Shown here in pieces: positions 36,034-45,124 of a stretch of 64,000 bases of DNA. The DNA comes from Bordetella genomosp. 1 (GTDB taxonomy: Bacteria; Pseudomonadota; Gammaproteobacteria; Burkholderiales; Burkholderiaceae_B): NCBI RefSeq assembly GCF_002261335.1, contig NZ_NEVL01000003.1, forward strand, positions 1,054,001-1,118,000. The letters run 5' to 3'. Numbering within the stretch: position 1 is the first letter of the stretch; each line of letters opens with the position of its first letter. The notes under the pieces were generated by a model, which was given only the letters and a program-made list of their open reading frames with translations, ran no database searches and was not told the DNA's origin. The translations under genes were made by a program, and so were the position numbers.

Positions 36034-36642
36034 TCACTCCTGAGGTTGCGGCCGCACGGGCACGGGGACATCGGCGGTCTCTTCTTCGATCCCCTCCTCC
36101 ACCGAATGAATGCCGATCAACGCGTTGACCGCCTGCCAGCGCCCCTTCATCACGCGCGCCAGCGCGCAGGCGCCCAGCACCACGATGGTGAGCAGGAAGA
36201 AGGCATAGCCGGCGAACCACAGCGATTGCGGGATCCACTGCGGCACCTGCAGCGGCGTGTTCGACACCGACTGGAAGTGGATGGAATCGACCAGCACGAA
36301 CCAGGCATGCCAGGTCAGCGTGCCGACGAAGACGCCCAGGCAGACGAGTGCAAACACGTCGAGCACGACGCGCGTCCTGGGCGACAGGTGGGTGTAGACC
36401 ACGTCGACCCGGATGTGCGAGCGCCGCAGCAGCGTGATCGGGAAGGCCCAGGCGCTGGCGACGGCCAGGGTGTAGCCCGCGAGTTCGTCGGCGCCGCCGA
36501 GCGACACGCCGGCCAGCTTGCGCGCGGCCAGGTCGATCACGATGAGCCACGAGACGAGCAGCAGCCCGATCCCGCCGATCCAGGCGCCGATGCGGGCCAC
36601 GCGTTCGAGCAGGCGCAGCGAACCATGCGTTTCTGTTGTCAT
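36034..36642 (-). CDS. dctQ: TRAP transporter small permease (DctQ)
   Basis: The four-helix small membrane subunit, 202 residues. Typical features are the early IGGIGLLLVSWLIVIDLAAR helix pair and RSHIRVDVVYTHLSPRTR in the loop. It has a longer acidic C-terminal tail than many DctQ proteins. Between dctP (22 bp) and dctM (3 bp) in one operon. Confidence 0.94.
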   Translation of the reverse strand: MTTETHGSLRLLERVARIGAWIGGIGLLLVSWLIVIDLAARKLAGVSLGGADELAGYTLAVASAWAFPITLLRRSHIRVDVVYTHLSPRTRVVLDVFALVCLGVFVGTLTWHAWFVLVDSIHFQSVSNTPLQVPQWIPQSLWFAGYAFFLLTIVVLGACALARVMKGRWQAVNALIGIHSVEEGIEEETADVPVPVRPQPQE

Positions 36643-36664
36643 GAGAGTTCCTTGATGTGTCGGA

Positions 36665-37723
36665 TCAGCGCAGCTGCACGTCCAGCGCCTTGCCCACCGA
36701 ATCGCTCCAGCGGGCCGCGCAGTCCTGCCCGCAGCGGCGCGCCCAGCGGCTCGCCATGTCGGTGGCCACCTCGCGCAGCGTGGCGCGCTCGGCTTCGGTC
36801 GGCGCGGTCGCCTTCATGTCGGCGGGAGTGTGGATGCGGCATTCGCCCACGCCCGTGTTGCAGGCCAGCGCGTAGTCCCCCTCGCGGCCGGTCTCTTCCC
36901 ACAGGCGCGCTTCGAGCACCTCGGCCTCGGTGAGCATGAACTGCTGCACGGCCGGATCGAGCTTCTGCCAGCGGCGCTCGGCGATCGCATAGAAGCCGAT
37001 CGACCAGTCGATGGGCAGCAGGTAGAGGTTCTTCGCCACGTCGTACCACTTGGCGGCGTTGCCCGAGCCGATGCCCGTCACCGCGCAGTCGACCACGCCG
37101 GTCTGCAGCGCGGGAATGACCTCGGCAAACGGAATCGTGACCGGCGAGGCGCCGAGCGCGCGCACGTACTCGGCCATGTTGCTGCCGCGGGTGCGCACCT
37201 TGCGGCCCTTCAGGTCGGTCAGCGACTTCACCGGCGCGCGGCAGAAGAACACCTGCGCCGTGTACGGCACGGTGGCGAGCAGGCGCACGCCGTGGCGCTC
37301 GAGCATGCGCTGCGCCAGCACCGGGCGATAGGCCGCCACCATCTTGCGCGCGGTGGCGAAGTCCGGCGCCATGCCCGGCAGGTCCACGCCCTCGAAGGTG
37401 GGATCGTCGCCGCTCACGAAGGCGAACACGCCCATGCCCACGTCGAGCGCGCCGGCGCGCATGAGGCGCACGATCTCGGGGCCCTTGAGGCCGCTCTCCG
37501 AAAGGCCGATCAGCTCCGCGGTCACCTTGCCGCCCGAGGCCGTTGGCAGGGTCTTTTCCCAGAACGGCTTCTCGACGGCCGAGAAGGTGTAGTTGTGGCT
37601 GCCGCCGCCCACGACCGCGAAGTGGGTCTCGGGCAGGGCCGCGCCCTCGGCGCGGGCCGGGCCGGTCGTGGCGAACGAGGTCGCGACGGCCGCCAGCAGC
37701 GCCGCCAGAATGCTGCGTTTCAT
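36665..37723 (-). CDS. dctP: TRAP transporter substrate-binding protein (DctP)
   Basis: A periplasmic solute receptor of 352 residues. Signal peptide about 1-25 (ending TTGPARAEG). The DctP core follows, with the conserved Arg in KGRKVRTRGSNMAEYVRALGA that binds substrate carboxylates in TRAP receptors, and a helical C-terminus with paired Cys residues near 318-345. First of the three TRAP genes, about 60 bp after the amidase gene. Confidence 0.94.
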   Translation of the reverse strand: MKRSILAALLAAVATSFATTGPARAEGAALPETHFAVVGGGSHNYTFSAVEKPFWEKTLPTASGGKVTAELIGLSESGLKGPEIVRLMRAGALDVGMGVFAFVSGDDPTFEGVDLPGMAPDFATARKMVAAYRPVLAQRMLERHGVRLLATVPYTAQVFFCRAPVKSLTDLKGRKVRTRGSNMAEYVRALGASPVTIPFAEVIPALQTGVVDCAVTGIGSGNAAKWYDVAKNLYLLPIDWSIGFYAIAERRWQKLDPAVQQFMLTEAEVLEARLWEETGREGDYALACNTGVGECRIHTPADMKATAPTEAERATLREVATDMASRWARRCGQDCAARWSDSVGKALDVQLR

Positions 37724-37786
37724 GTTTCCCCCCTGTTGTCAGTAGCGGCACGCGCATCGCGCGCGTGCCCCGGATGCGGCGCCGGG

Positions 37787-39169
37787 TTACGCCGAGTCCG
37801 CCGGTGCGCGCACGTCGGCGCGCTCGCGATGCCAGTCGGTATGGCGCTGGAACACCTCCGCGAGATAGAGCGCGAGCCGGTCCTCGCCGCCCGGGCACAG
37901 GATTTGCAGCCCGGTCGGCAGGCCGGCGTCGTCGCGGCCGTTGGGCACCGACACGCCGCACATCTGCAGCAGATTGCCGATGCGCGTGTAGTGCACGGGC
38001 GCGTTGCCGTGGTCCACCTCGGTGAGCGGCAGCGCGGTGGTGAGCGTGGTCGGCGTGAGCAGGCCGGCCACGCCCTGCAGGCGTGCTTCCATCGCGGCCT
38101 GGAGGCGGTCGCGCTCGCGCAGCGCGGCCAGGTAGCGCACCGCCGGCACCTCGAGGCCGACCAGCATGCGCGGGCGCACCGAATCATCCACCGGCAGGTC
38201 GAGGTCGGTCATTTCGCGCTCGAACGAAGCCACGCCCTCGGTCATCATGATGTCGCCGGTCACCGCCTTGAACGCCGCGAGCGTCGCGGGCGGCGTGATC
38301 TCGACGATCTGCGCGCCCAGGCTGCGATAGAGCGCCACCGATTCCTCGTAGGCCGCGCGCACGGCCGGCGAGACGTCGGCGAGGAACGCGTCCGGCAGGC
38401 GGCCCAGCGTGGCGCCGGCGATGCCGAAGCGCGACGCATCGAGCGGCTCGCGCCACTCGCCGGGCTCGGCGGGCACCAGCGCGTCGAACACGAGGCGCGC
38501 ATCGGCCGCGCTATGGGCGAAGATGCCGACGCTGTCGAGCGTCTGGCTCAGCGTGACCACGCCCTGCGACGAGATGCGACCCACGGTGGGCTTGAGGCCG
38601 GTGATGCCGCAGTAGCTTGCCGGCACGCGCACCGAGCCGCCAGTGTCGGTGCCGATGGCGGCGGGCGCGAGCCGCCCGGCCACGGCTACGGCCGAGCCGC
38701 TGCTCGAGCCGCCCGGGATGCGATGCACGGCGTCGTCCCAGGGATTGCGCGGCGTGCCCATGTGCTGGTTCGGGCCCCAGGCGCCCATGGCGAACTGCAC
38801 CATGTGGGTCTTGCCCAGGATGATGGCGCCCACCTGCTGCAGCTGCTGCACGAGCTCGGCGGTGCGGGTGGCGATGGTGTCGGCGTGGATCGGCGAGCCG
38901 ATCGTGGTGGGCCGCCCGGCGATGTCGATCAGGTCTTTCAGGGCGATCGGCACGCCGTGCAAGGGGCCGAGCCAGATGCCCTGGTCGAGTTGCAGGTCGG
39001 CCGCGCGCGCGGCGTCCAGCGCCTCCTCGGCATAGACCGCCACGTAGGCGTGCAGCCAGGTGTCGAGCGCGGCGATGCGCGCCAGGTAGTCGGCGACCAG
39101 CGTTTCGGCGCGCAACTCGCGGCGGCGCAGGCGTTCGCCGAGTTCGGTGATGTCCAGGTCGATGCTCAT
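37787..39169 (-). CDS. Amidase signature family hydrolase
   Basis: A 460-residue amidase. The Ser-cisSer-Lys triad is visible as Lys78 (PIALKDLID), Ser155 in GGSSSGSA and Ser179 in GTDTGGSVRVP. Members cleave amides, ureas or carbamates. The ATG at 39169 overlaps the stop of the RraA-like gene (ATGA), so the longer open frame to 39397 is not used. Likely acts on the compound imported by the TRAP system or its breakdown product; substrate unknown. Confidence 0.95.
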   Translation of the reverse strand: MSIDLDITELGERLRRRELRAETLVADYLARIAALDTWLHAYVAVYAEEALDAARAADLQLDQGIWLGPLHGVPIALKDLIDIAGRPTTIGSPIHADTIATRTAELVQQLQQVGAIILGKTHMVQFAMGAWGPNQHMGTPRNPWDDAVHRIPGGSSSGSAVAVAGRLAPAAIGTDTGGSVRVPASYCGITGLKPTVGRISSQGVVTLSQTLDSVGIFAHSAADARLVFDALVPAEPGEWREPLDASRFGIAGATLGRLPDAFLADVSPAVRAAYEESVALYRSLGAQIVEITPPATLAAFKAVTGDIMMTEGVASFEREMTDLDLPVDDSVRPRMLVGLEVPAVRYLAALRERDRLQAAMEARLQGVAGLLTPTTLTTALPLTEVDHGNAPVHYTRIGNLLQMCGVSVPNGRDDAGLPTGLQILCPGGEDRLALYLAEVFQRHTDWHRERADVRAPADSA

Positions 39170-39849
39170 GCTCGGGCTCCTTGGGCGGCGGCGATGGCGC
39201 GTTCGATCAGCGCGCGCGAGCCCACGATGTCGGGGAATTTCTCGCCGGCGTGCAAGCGTGCCAGCGTGGTCTGCTCCTGGGTCTGGAACTCGATCGCCTG
39301 CTGCGCGGCGGCGCGCACCGCGCCGGGATCGAGCACCAGCACGCCGTTCTCGTCGGCCAGCACGGCGTCGCCAGCGCGCACCATCACGCCACCGCAATGG
39401 ATCGTGCCGCAGAACTCGCCCTCGTGGCCCAGCAATCGGGTGGTGATCACCGACGGGCCGCGCGACCAGACCGGCATGCCATGCTGGCGCAGCTCGCCCA
39501 GGTCGGTCACCACGCCATCGACGATGATGCCGGCCACGCCGGCCTGCCTCGCGGCATACGCCATGGCGCCGCCGAACGCCGCCGTCACCGCTTCCCCGCA
39601 GCGGTCGATCACGAGCACGTCACCGGCCCGCACGCAGGCCATCGCATGGTGCAGAATGCCGCCATCGCTGCCGGGCATGCGCACGGTCACGGCGGGCCCG
39701 GCGATGCGCACGTCCTGCTGGTGTGCGCGGATGTCGTTGCGCATGAAACCATGCGTCTGGAAGTGGCCGATGGTGGCCGGCTCCGCCTTCTGCAACAGCG
39801 CCAGATCCTCGGGCGGCAGCGCAGCGGGCAAGGGATGAATCAGATACAT
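39166..39849 (-). CDS. RraA/HMG-aldolase-like protein, conserved Arg replaced
   Basis: A 227-residue protein of the RraA fold (4-hydroxy-4-methyl-2-oxoglutarate aldolase/oxaloacetate decarboxylase and RNase E inhibitor homologues). GEAVTAAFGGAMAYAA (85-100) and the following VDGVVTDLGEL match the active-site region. The usual Arg-Asp pair after DGxx is Thr115-Asp116 here. Loss of that Arg suggests altered or absent lyase activity. First gene of the minus-strand operon with amidase and TRAP genes; divergent from a LysR gene. Confidence 0.88.
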   Translation of the reverse strand: MYLIHPLPAALPPEDLALLQKAEPATIGHFQTHGFMRNDIRAHQQDVRIAGPAVTVRMPGSDGGILHHAMACVRAGDVLVIDRCGEAVTAAFGGAMAYAARQAGVAGIIVDGVVTDLGELRQHGMPVWSRGPSVITTRLLGHEGEFCGTIHCGGVMVRAGDAVLADENGVLVLDPGAVRAAAQQAIEFQTQEQTTLARLHAGEKFPDIVGSRALIERAIAAAQGARA

Positions 39850-39963
39850 CGTGTGTCTTCACTACAATGAGAAGGGCCGGAACCCGTTGGAAAAAAAGGT
39901 ATCACGCAGGCTTTCCGGGCCAATAATCAAAGTTTCGGCGCTGTTTGAAAAAGACTTCTTATC

Positions 39964-40896
39964 ATGCGGATAACCCTAAGCCAGCTCGAGGCCTTCTACT
40001 GGACCGCGAAGCTGGGCAGCATCCATGCCGCCGCGCGCCACCTGCACGTGACGCAGCCCGCCGTGTCGGCCCGCATCCGCGAGCTCGAAGGCGCGCTCGA
40101 GGTGCAGTTGTTCGATCGCTCGCGCCAGCGCGTGAGCCTCACCGACGTGGGCCAGTCGGCGTTGCGCCATGCCGAGAGCGCGCTGCACAGCACGCGCCAG
40201 CTCGAGCACTTCGGCAAGGACCGCAGCCTGGGCGGCAAGCTGCGCCTCGGCGCGGATGAGTGTTCGGCCAACGTGGGCCTGACCGCGGTGATCGCGCAGC
40301 TCAAGGAGCACTACCCGTCGCTCGCGCTCGAGATGACGGTGGACGTGGGCTCGGTGCTCAACAGCAAGCTCAATGCGGGCGAACTTGACATGGCGCTGCT
40401 CACCAACCCGGCCACCGGCGACGACATCACCGACGTGTTCATCGGCTGGATGACGTTTCACTGGGTCGCCTCGCCCGCGCTGCACATCACGGCCGACCCG
40501 TTTCGCGCCGAGCACGCACGCGGCCAGCACATCGCCACGCACTCGCCGCCCTCCACGCTCTACACGGTGGTGGAAAACTGGCTGGCCTCGGGCGGCGTCG
40601 ACATGTCGGGGCCCAGCACCACCAACTCGCTGGCGCTGATCTCGCGCCTGATCGCGGCCGGCCATGCCATCGGCATCCTGCCCGTGCCGCTGCTGCAGGA
40701 CATGCTCACGATGGGCGTGCTGCGCGCCCTGCCCGCCGACCCGCCGATTCCGCCGGCGCGCTTCTACATCTCGTACCTCACCGCCTCGCATGGCGCCCAC
40801 ATCGATTCCATCGTGGACATCACGCGCGACACGCTCACGCGCCTGAACTTCCTGGCGCCGATCGAGGCCGCGCCGGCACACGCCGAGCAGCCATGA
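39964..40896 (+). CDS. LysR family transcriptional regulator
   Basis: A 310-residue LysR regulator: HTH in residues 3-62 (LSQLEAFYWTAKLGSIHAAARHLHVTQPAVSARIRELE) with a standard effector domain. Divergent (114 bp) from the RraA-amidase-TRAP operon and therefore its likely regulator. Convergent with the Bug receptor gene downstream. Confidence 0.94.
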   Translation: MRITLSQLEAFYWTAKLGSIHAAARHLHVTQPAVSARIRELEGALEVQLFDRSRQRVSLTDVGQSALRHAESALHSTRQLEHFGKDRSLGGKLRLGADECSANVGLTAVIAQLKEHYPSLALEMTVDVGSVLNSKLNAGELDMALLTNPATGDDITDVFIGWMTFHWVASPALHITADPFRAEHARGQHIATHSPPSTLYTVVENWLASGGVDMSGPSTTNSLALISRLIAAGHAIGILPVPLLQDMLTMGVLRALPADPPIPPARFYISYLTASHGAHIDSIVDITRDTLTRLNFLAPIEAAPAHAEQP

Positions 40897-40935
40897 ACAA
40901 AGGCCGCGCATGGCGGCCCCGGGATTGCCTGCGCT

Positions 40936-40958
40936 GCGGCCCGCTGCGTGCGGGCCGC
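40936..40958. terminator. Bidirectional stem-loop between convergent LysR and Bug genes
   Basis: GCGGCCCGC (40936-40944) and GCGGGCCGC (40950-40958) form a perfect 9-bp stem with a five-base loop, eight bases past the Bug receptor stop. No T run. Confidence 0.55.
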
Positions 40959-40965
40959 GTCGCGT

Positions 40966-41991
40966 TCAGTCGATGCGGGCGCCCGACACGCGCACCACTT
41001 CGCCCCACTTCTGCACCTCGCCGTCCACCAGCGTCACGAACTGCCTGCGGTCGGTGAGCGTGGGTATGACCAGGCCCACCGCGCCCAGCTTCTCCTGGAT
41101 CGCGGGCGATTGCATGGCCGTGCGGGTGGCGTCGAAGAGCTGTTGGAACACGGGCTCCGGCAGGCCGGCCGGCGCGCTCAAGCCGAACCAGTATTCCGAG
41201 GAGAAGCCGGGATAGCCGCTCTCGGCCACGGTGGGCGTGTCGGGATAGGTCGGGTTGCGCTGCGCGCTGCCGATGGCGAGCGCGCGCAGCTTGCCAGCGC
41301 GCACGTGCGGCAGCGCCGTGTCCTGATTGACGAACAGCACGTCCACGCGGCCAGCCAGCACGTCGTTGATCGCGGCCGAGCCGCCGTTGTAGGGTACGTG
41401 CATCAGGTCGAGCTTGGCGCGCTGCTTGAGCATTTCCATGCCGAGGTGGCCGGTGGTGCCGTTGCCCGACGAGGCGTAGGAATACTTGCCCGGTTGCTTG
41501 TGCACCAGCGCCACGAACTCGGCCAGGGTCTTGGCGGGAAACGCGGGCGATGTCACCAGCACGTCGGAACCGAACGCCAGGATCGCGATCTGGTCGAGCT
41601 GATCGAGCTTGTAGGGCAGCTTGCTGTAGAGGCCCTGGTTGGTGGCGATGCCCACGCCCGAGACCAGCAGCGTGTGGCCGTCGGGCCGGGCCTGGGTCAC
41701 GTAGGCGGTGCCGATGTTGCTGTTGGCGCCACCTTTGTTTTCGACCACGATCGTGGTCTTGAGCACCTTGCCCATCTCGGAGGCGAGGAGCCGGCCGATG
41801 AAGTCGGTGCCGCCGCCGGCCGGGAACGGCACGACGAGGCTGATGGGCTTGTCGCCCGGAAAATCCGCTGACTGCGCGGACGGCGCGAACGCCAGGCCGG
41901 CGCACAGCACCGGCGCCATCAACTGCAGAAGCTTGCTGCGAACGGACGAAGCCATCCCTGCCTTGCGGCATGCATTACCCACGGCGTGCAT
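40966..41991 (-). CDS. Tripartite tricarboxylate transporter substrate-binding protein (Bug family)
   Basis: A periplasmic solute receptor of the Bug/TctC family, 341 residues. The signal peptide runs to about residue 41 (AFAPSAQSA), then FPGDKPISLVVPFPAGGGTD, the family hallmark, and VENKGGANSNIG. The ATG at 41991 has AAGGGA eight bases upstream; an internal Met at residue 13 is the alternative. No TctA/TctB membrane genes are nearby, as is usual for the expanded Bug sets of Alcaligenaceae. Ligand unknown. Confidence 0.93.
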   Translation of the reverse strand: MHAVGNACRKAGMASSVRSKLLQLMAPVLCAGLAFAPSAQSADFPGDKPISLVVPFPAGGGTDFIGRLLASEMGKVLKTTIVVENKGGANSNIGTAYVTQARPDGHTLLVSGVGIATNQGLYSKLPYKLDQLDQIAILAFGSDVLVTSPAFPAKTLAEFVALVHKQPGKYSYASSGNGTTGHLGMEMLKQRAKLDLMHVPYNGGSAAINDVLAGRVDVLFVNQDTALPHVRAGKLRALAIGSAQRNPTYPDTPTVAESGYPGFSSEYWFGLSAPAGLPEPVFQQLFDATRTAMQSPAIQEKLGAVGLVIPTLTDRRQFVTLVDGEVQKWGEVVRVSGARID

Positions 41992-42149
41992 GGTGTGATT
42001 CCCTTGTGTGTTATGAGGCGATCTCTGGACTGCAGGGAAAAATTAGCACGCAGCTTTCGCGTGCCAGTAATCACAAATGGGCCGTGGTTTGAGAGATTTT
42101 GCTTATTACGGGTAATCCCGGCGTGGCCGGCGGCCCGCGCCGCCGCGCG

Positions 42150-43244
42150 TCAATGCTCGTCTTTTTCGGCGCGCCACCACGTGCTGCCCGCGTGGGGCGC
42201 CCGCAGGTCGAGCCGCTCGCCGAACTGCGGCGTGGTGAGTGCGACGCCCGCACGCTCGGCAAGTTGCGATACCTGCTCGAAGGGGTCGTCCCAGGTGTGC
42301 AGCGCGAGGTCGAAGGTGCCGTTGTGGATCGGCATCATCCAGCGGCCGCGCAGATCGAGATGCGCCTGGACCGACTGCTCGGGCTTCATGTGGACGTAGG
42401 CCCAGTCATCGTTGTAGGCGCCCGTTTCCACGAAGGTCACGTCGAACGGGCCATAGCGCTCGCCGATCTGGCGAAAGCCCGCGTGATAGCCGGTGTCGCC
42501 GCTGAAGAAAAGGCGCAGGCCCTCGTCGAGGATCACCCACGAGGCCCACAGCGTGCGGTTGCCGTCGCGCAGGCCGCGACCGGAGAAGTGCTGCGCGGGC
42601 GTGGCGACGAAGCGCGTCCCGTCGATCTCGGTGCCGTCCCACCAATCGAACTGGCGCACGCGCGCGGCGGGCACGCCCCAGTCGATGAGGCGGTCGCCCA
42701 CGCCCAGCGGCGTGAGGAACCAGTCGACCCGCTCGGCCAGATACCGGATGGTGGCGTGATCGAGGTGATCGTAATGGTCGTGCGAGAGCAGCACGCCGCG
42801 GATGGGCGGCAGATCGGCCAGCGCGATCGGCGGCGCGTGAAAGCGCTTGGGGCCGGCCCATTGCACCGGCGAGGCGCGCTCGGAAAAGACGGGATCGGTG
42901 AGCCACCAGCCGCCCGCGAGCTTGATCAACATGGTGGAATGCCCGAGCCGATACAGGCTGCCCTGCGGCGCCGCGGCCAGCGCCGCCTGCGTCAGGGGCT
43001 GCACCGGCACCGCGCGATCGGGCCGCGTGCCGGCGGGTTTGTCGAACAGGAAGGTCCAGAAGATGCGCAGCGTCTTGCCCCACGAATCCCGGGGCTTGGC
43101 GACCGGATTGCCGAAGCCCGCGTCGGTGGCTTGCGGCGAGGCCGGGTAGCCGGTGACCGGCGTACGGGTGAACTGGCAGGCGGTCATGAAGAGCACTCCA
43201 AGAATGACGATGGCGAACAGGCCGGCACGGACGGGAAAGGACAT
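42150..43244 (-). CDS. MBL-fold metal-dependent hydrolase, predicted lipoprotein (NAPE-PLD/RomA-like)
   Basis: A 364-residue metallo-beta-lactamase-fold protein of the UlaG/RomA/NAPE-PLD-like group. The metal motif is LSHDHYDHLDH, with later FSGDTGYH and MPIHNGTF. The N-terminus has a short signal with a plausible lipobox (FMTAC). The start at 43244 is preferred. A start at 43313 is in frame, but it would put the palindromic operator at 43293-43314 inside the coding sequence. Downstream of a TetR gene and sharing its operator. Confidence 0.9.
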   Translation of the reverse strand: MSFPVRAGLFAIVILGVLFMTACQFTRTPVTGYPASPQATDAGFGNPVAKPRDSWGKTLRIFWTFLFDKPAGTRPDRAVPVQPLTQAALAAAPQGSLYRLGHSTMLIKLAGGWWLTDPVFSERASPVQWAGPKRFHAPPIALADLPPIRGVLLSHDHYDHLDHATIRYLAERVDWFLTPLGVGDRLIDWGVPAARVRQFDWWDGTEIDGTRFVATPAQHFSGRGLRDGNRTLWASWVILDEGLRLFFSGDTGYHAGFRQIGERYGPFDVTFVETGAYNDDWAYVHMKPEQSVQAHLDLRGRWMMPIHNGTFDLALHTWDDPFEQVSQLAERAGVALTTPQFGERLDLRAPHAGSTWWRAEKDEH

Positions 43245-43292
43245 GGTTGCGGCGGCAACGACTTCGACGAAGAAAACGGTTGCGGACAGATC

Positions 43293-43314
43293 AATGAGTG
43301 ATTGTTCGCTCATT
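43293..43314. promoter_or_regulatory. Predicted TetR operator of the MBL-fold gene
   Basis: AATGAG-N10-CTCATT, 22 bp, lies between the TetR stop and the MBL start. The same dyad, with the same internal TGA(T/G)TG, is found upstream of tetR at 43919. Two copies at the two promoters argue for one regulator. Confidence 0.78.
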
Positions 43315-43332
43315 CAATAGTCCAAAAAAAAT

Positions 43333-43902
43333 TCAACGCTGGATGCCGCGCCAGAACAGCTCGAAGGCCGCCTGGGCATAGGCCTCGCGCTGCGCCGGCT
43401 CGGCGGTGATCGCGTCCAGCGTGGTTTCGAGCAGGCTGATGAACACCTGCTCCAGATAAAACGGCATGCGCTCGGCCTGCACGTGCGGGGCCAGCCCCGC
43501 CTGCAGCCGCGCGAGCACGTCGGCAAACAAGGCGCTGCACCGCGCCCGCGTGTCGGTGCCGATGCGCTGCGAGACTTTCAACTGGCGCAGCGCGCGGCGG
43601 TCGATCGGGCGCGCCAGCCCCCAGGCGATCAGCGCATGCCACAGATGATGCAGTTGCGCATGCCCGTCGCCATCGGCCGGATAGGCCGCCTCGAGCGCCT
43701 GCGACAGGCGCGTCTCCAGTTGCTCGAACACGGCGTTGAGCAGCACGTCCTTGTTCTCGAAATAGATGAACAACGTGCCTTCGGCCACCCGGGCGGCGCG
43801 TGCGATCTGCGCGGTGGACGCACCCGTGCCCTGCTCCGCCACCAGGCGGGCGGCGGCATCGAGGATCGCTTCGCGCTTGAGGTCGCTCAACGGACGGGCC
43901 AT
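43333..43902 (-). CDS. TetR/AcrR family transcriptional regulator
   Basis: A 189-residue repressor. N-terminal HTH (about 10-55): REAILDAAARLVAEQG, then STAQIARAARVAEGTLFIYF, a classic TetR helix-turn-helix. The helical C-terminal domain binds an unknown ligand. Identical-form operators upstream of itself and of the MBL gene suggest it represses both. Confidence 0.94.
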   Translation of the reverse strand: MARPLSDLKREAILDAAARLVAEQGTGASTAQIARAARVAEGTLFIYFENKDVLLNAVFEQLETRLSQALEAAYPADGDGHAQLHHLWHALIAWGLARPIDRRALRQLKVSQRIGTDTRARCSALFADVLARLQAGLAPHVQAERMPFYLEQVFISLLETTLDAITAEPAQREAYAQAAFELFWRGIQR

Positions 43903-43918
43903 GGATCGCGTAATCTGA

Positions 43919-43940
43919 AATGAGTGAGTGGTTTCTCATT
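43919..43940. promoter_or_regulatory. Predicted TetR autoregulatory operator
   Basis: AATGAG (43919-43924) and CTCATT (43935-43940) separated by 10 bp, 16 bp upstream of the tetR ATG. One more base pairs on each side (A...T). Matches the operator at 43293. Confidence 0.78.
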
Positions 43941-44140
43941 TATAAATCAGACTGGCCTGATACGCAAGATTATTCATTTCGAGAGGGGCGTGTCGGAGTC
44001 GCCCCGCGCCGGCTGCCGCAGTCTGCCCCGCCTTCTCGCCGGCTGTGAGCGGCTCATAGGGTATTTGCTTATACGGTTTAATTATTTGTGAAGCGCATAC
44101 TTGATCGGCAAGAATTCATTCTGAGCATAAAAAGTATCAG

Positions 44141-45124
44141 ATGGAATTACGGCAACTCGAGGCCTTCGCGGCCGTCATGTCTACCGGCAGCGTCACCGCC
44201 GCCGGGCGACTGCTCGGCCGATCGCAACCCGCGATCAGCCGGCTCATCCAGGATCTGGAGGCCGAGCTGGGCTACGCGCTGTTCGCGCGCAGCGGACCGC
44301 GGGTGATGCCGAGCGAGCAGGGTTTCCTGCTCTATGAAGACGTGGAGCCCACGCTCGCCAATCTGCAGCAGTTGCAGGCGCGCGCCCGCCAGATCGGTGC
44401 CGGCACGCCCCGCCCGTTGCGGCTGGCCGCCACGCCCGCGCTCGCGGCCGGCCTGCTGCCGCACGCGATTGCCCGTGCCGAAGCCTGTTTCGGCGCACGC
44501 GCCGCGCAGGTGCGCAGCGCCTCGCCCGAACGCGTGATCCAGGCCGTGTTGAACGGCTCGGCGCAATTGGGCGTGACCAGCCTGCCGCTCGAACATCGCG
44601 GCCTCACCGTGCACTGGATCGGCGAAGCCCCCTGTGTGCTGGCCCTGCCCGACGACGATCCCCTCGCCACGCTGCCCGTGGTGCCGCTGGCCCGCCTGGC
44701 CGGGCGCCGCGTGATCACGATGGCCAATCCGTATCGGCTGCGCCATCGGCTCGACCAGGCGCTCGCCAGCGCCGGCGCCGGTTGCGGCGACACCTTGATC
44801 GAGACCAATGCCTCGGTCAACGCGCTGGCGTCGGTGCGCTGCGGCCTGGGCGTGGCCCTGCTCGAACCCGTGTCCGCCTACGGCACGCCGCTGGCCGGCG
44901 TGGCGATCCGTCCCATCGATACGCACATCCCGTTTTTCTTCGGTGTCATCACCCCGCAGGCCGCGCAACTCGGCGCCGACCTGCCGGTGCTGGCGCAGAC
45001 GCTGGCCGACAGCGCCCGCGACCTGCTGCCGGATCTGAAGCTGCACGAGGCCAGCGCACACGCCAGCCTGCTGCACCAGATCCATGGCGATGACGCCCCC
45101 TCGTTGGAATCCGCAGCATCATGA
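44141..45124 (+). CDS. LysR family transcriptional regulator
   Basis: A 327-residue LysR regulator with an HTH at the N-terminus (MELRQLEAFAAVMSTGS, then AAGRLLGRSQPAISRLIQDLE). Unlike most LysR genes it is not divergent: its stop overlaps the ATG of the flavoprotein gene (ATGA), so it is the first gene of the operon it probably controls. The AT-rich sequence at 44060-44135 should hold the promoter. Confidence 0.93.
   Translation: MELRQLEAFAAVMSTGSVTAAGRLLGRSQPAISRLIQDLEAELGYALFARSGPRVMPSEQGFLLYEDVEPTLANLQQLQARARQIGAGTPRPLRLAATPALAAGLLPHAIARAEACFGARAAQVRSASPERVIQAVLNGSAQLGVTSLPLEHRGLTVHWIGEAPCVLALPDDDPLATLPVVPLARLAGRRVITMANPYRLRHRLDQALASAGAGCGDTLIETNASVNALASVRCGLGVALLEPVSAYGTPLAGVAIRPIDTHIPFFFGVITPQAAQLGADLPVLAQTLADSARDLLPDLKLHEASAHASLLHQIHGDDAPSLESAAS

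Noticed and set aside
36830..39838. A 1002-residue open frame on the plus strand
   Set aside because: It is antisense to dctP, the amidase and the RraA-like gene, all of which have clear motifs; its translation is Arg/His/Ala-rich low complexity caused by high GC.
43245..43313. An earlier start for the MBL-fold protein at 43313
   Set aside because: It would place the TetR-type operator inside the coding region and add a second hydrophobic stretch before the lipoprotein signal.
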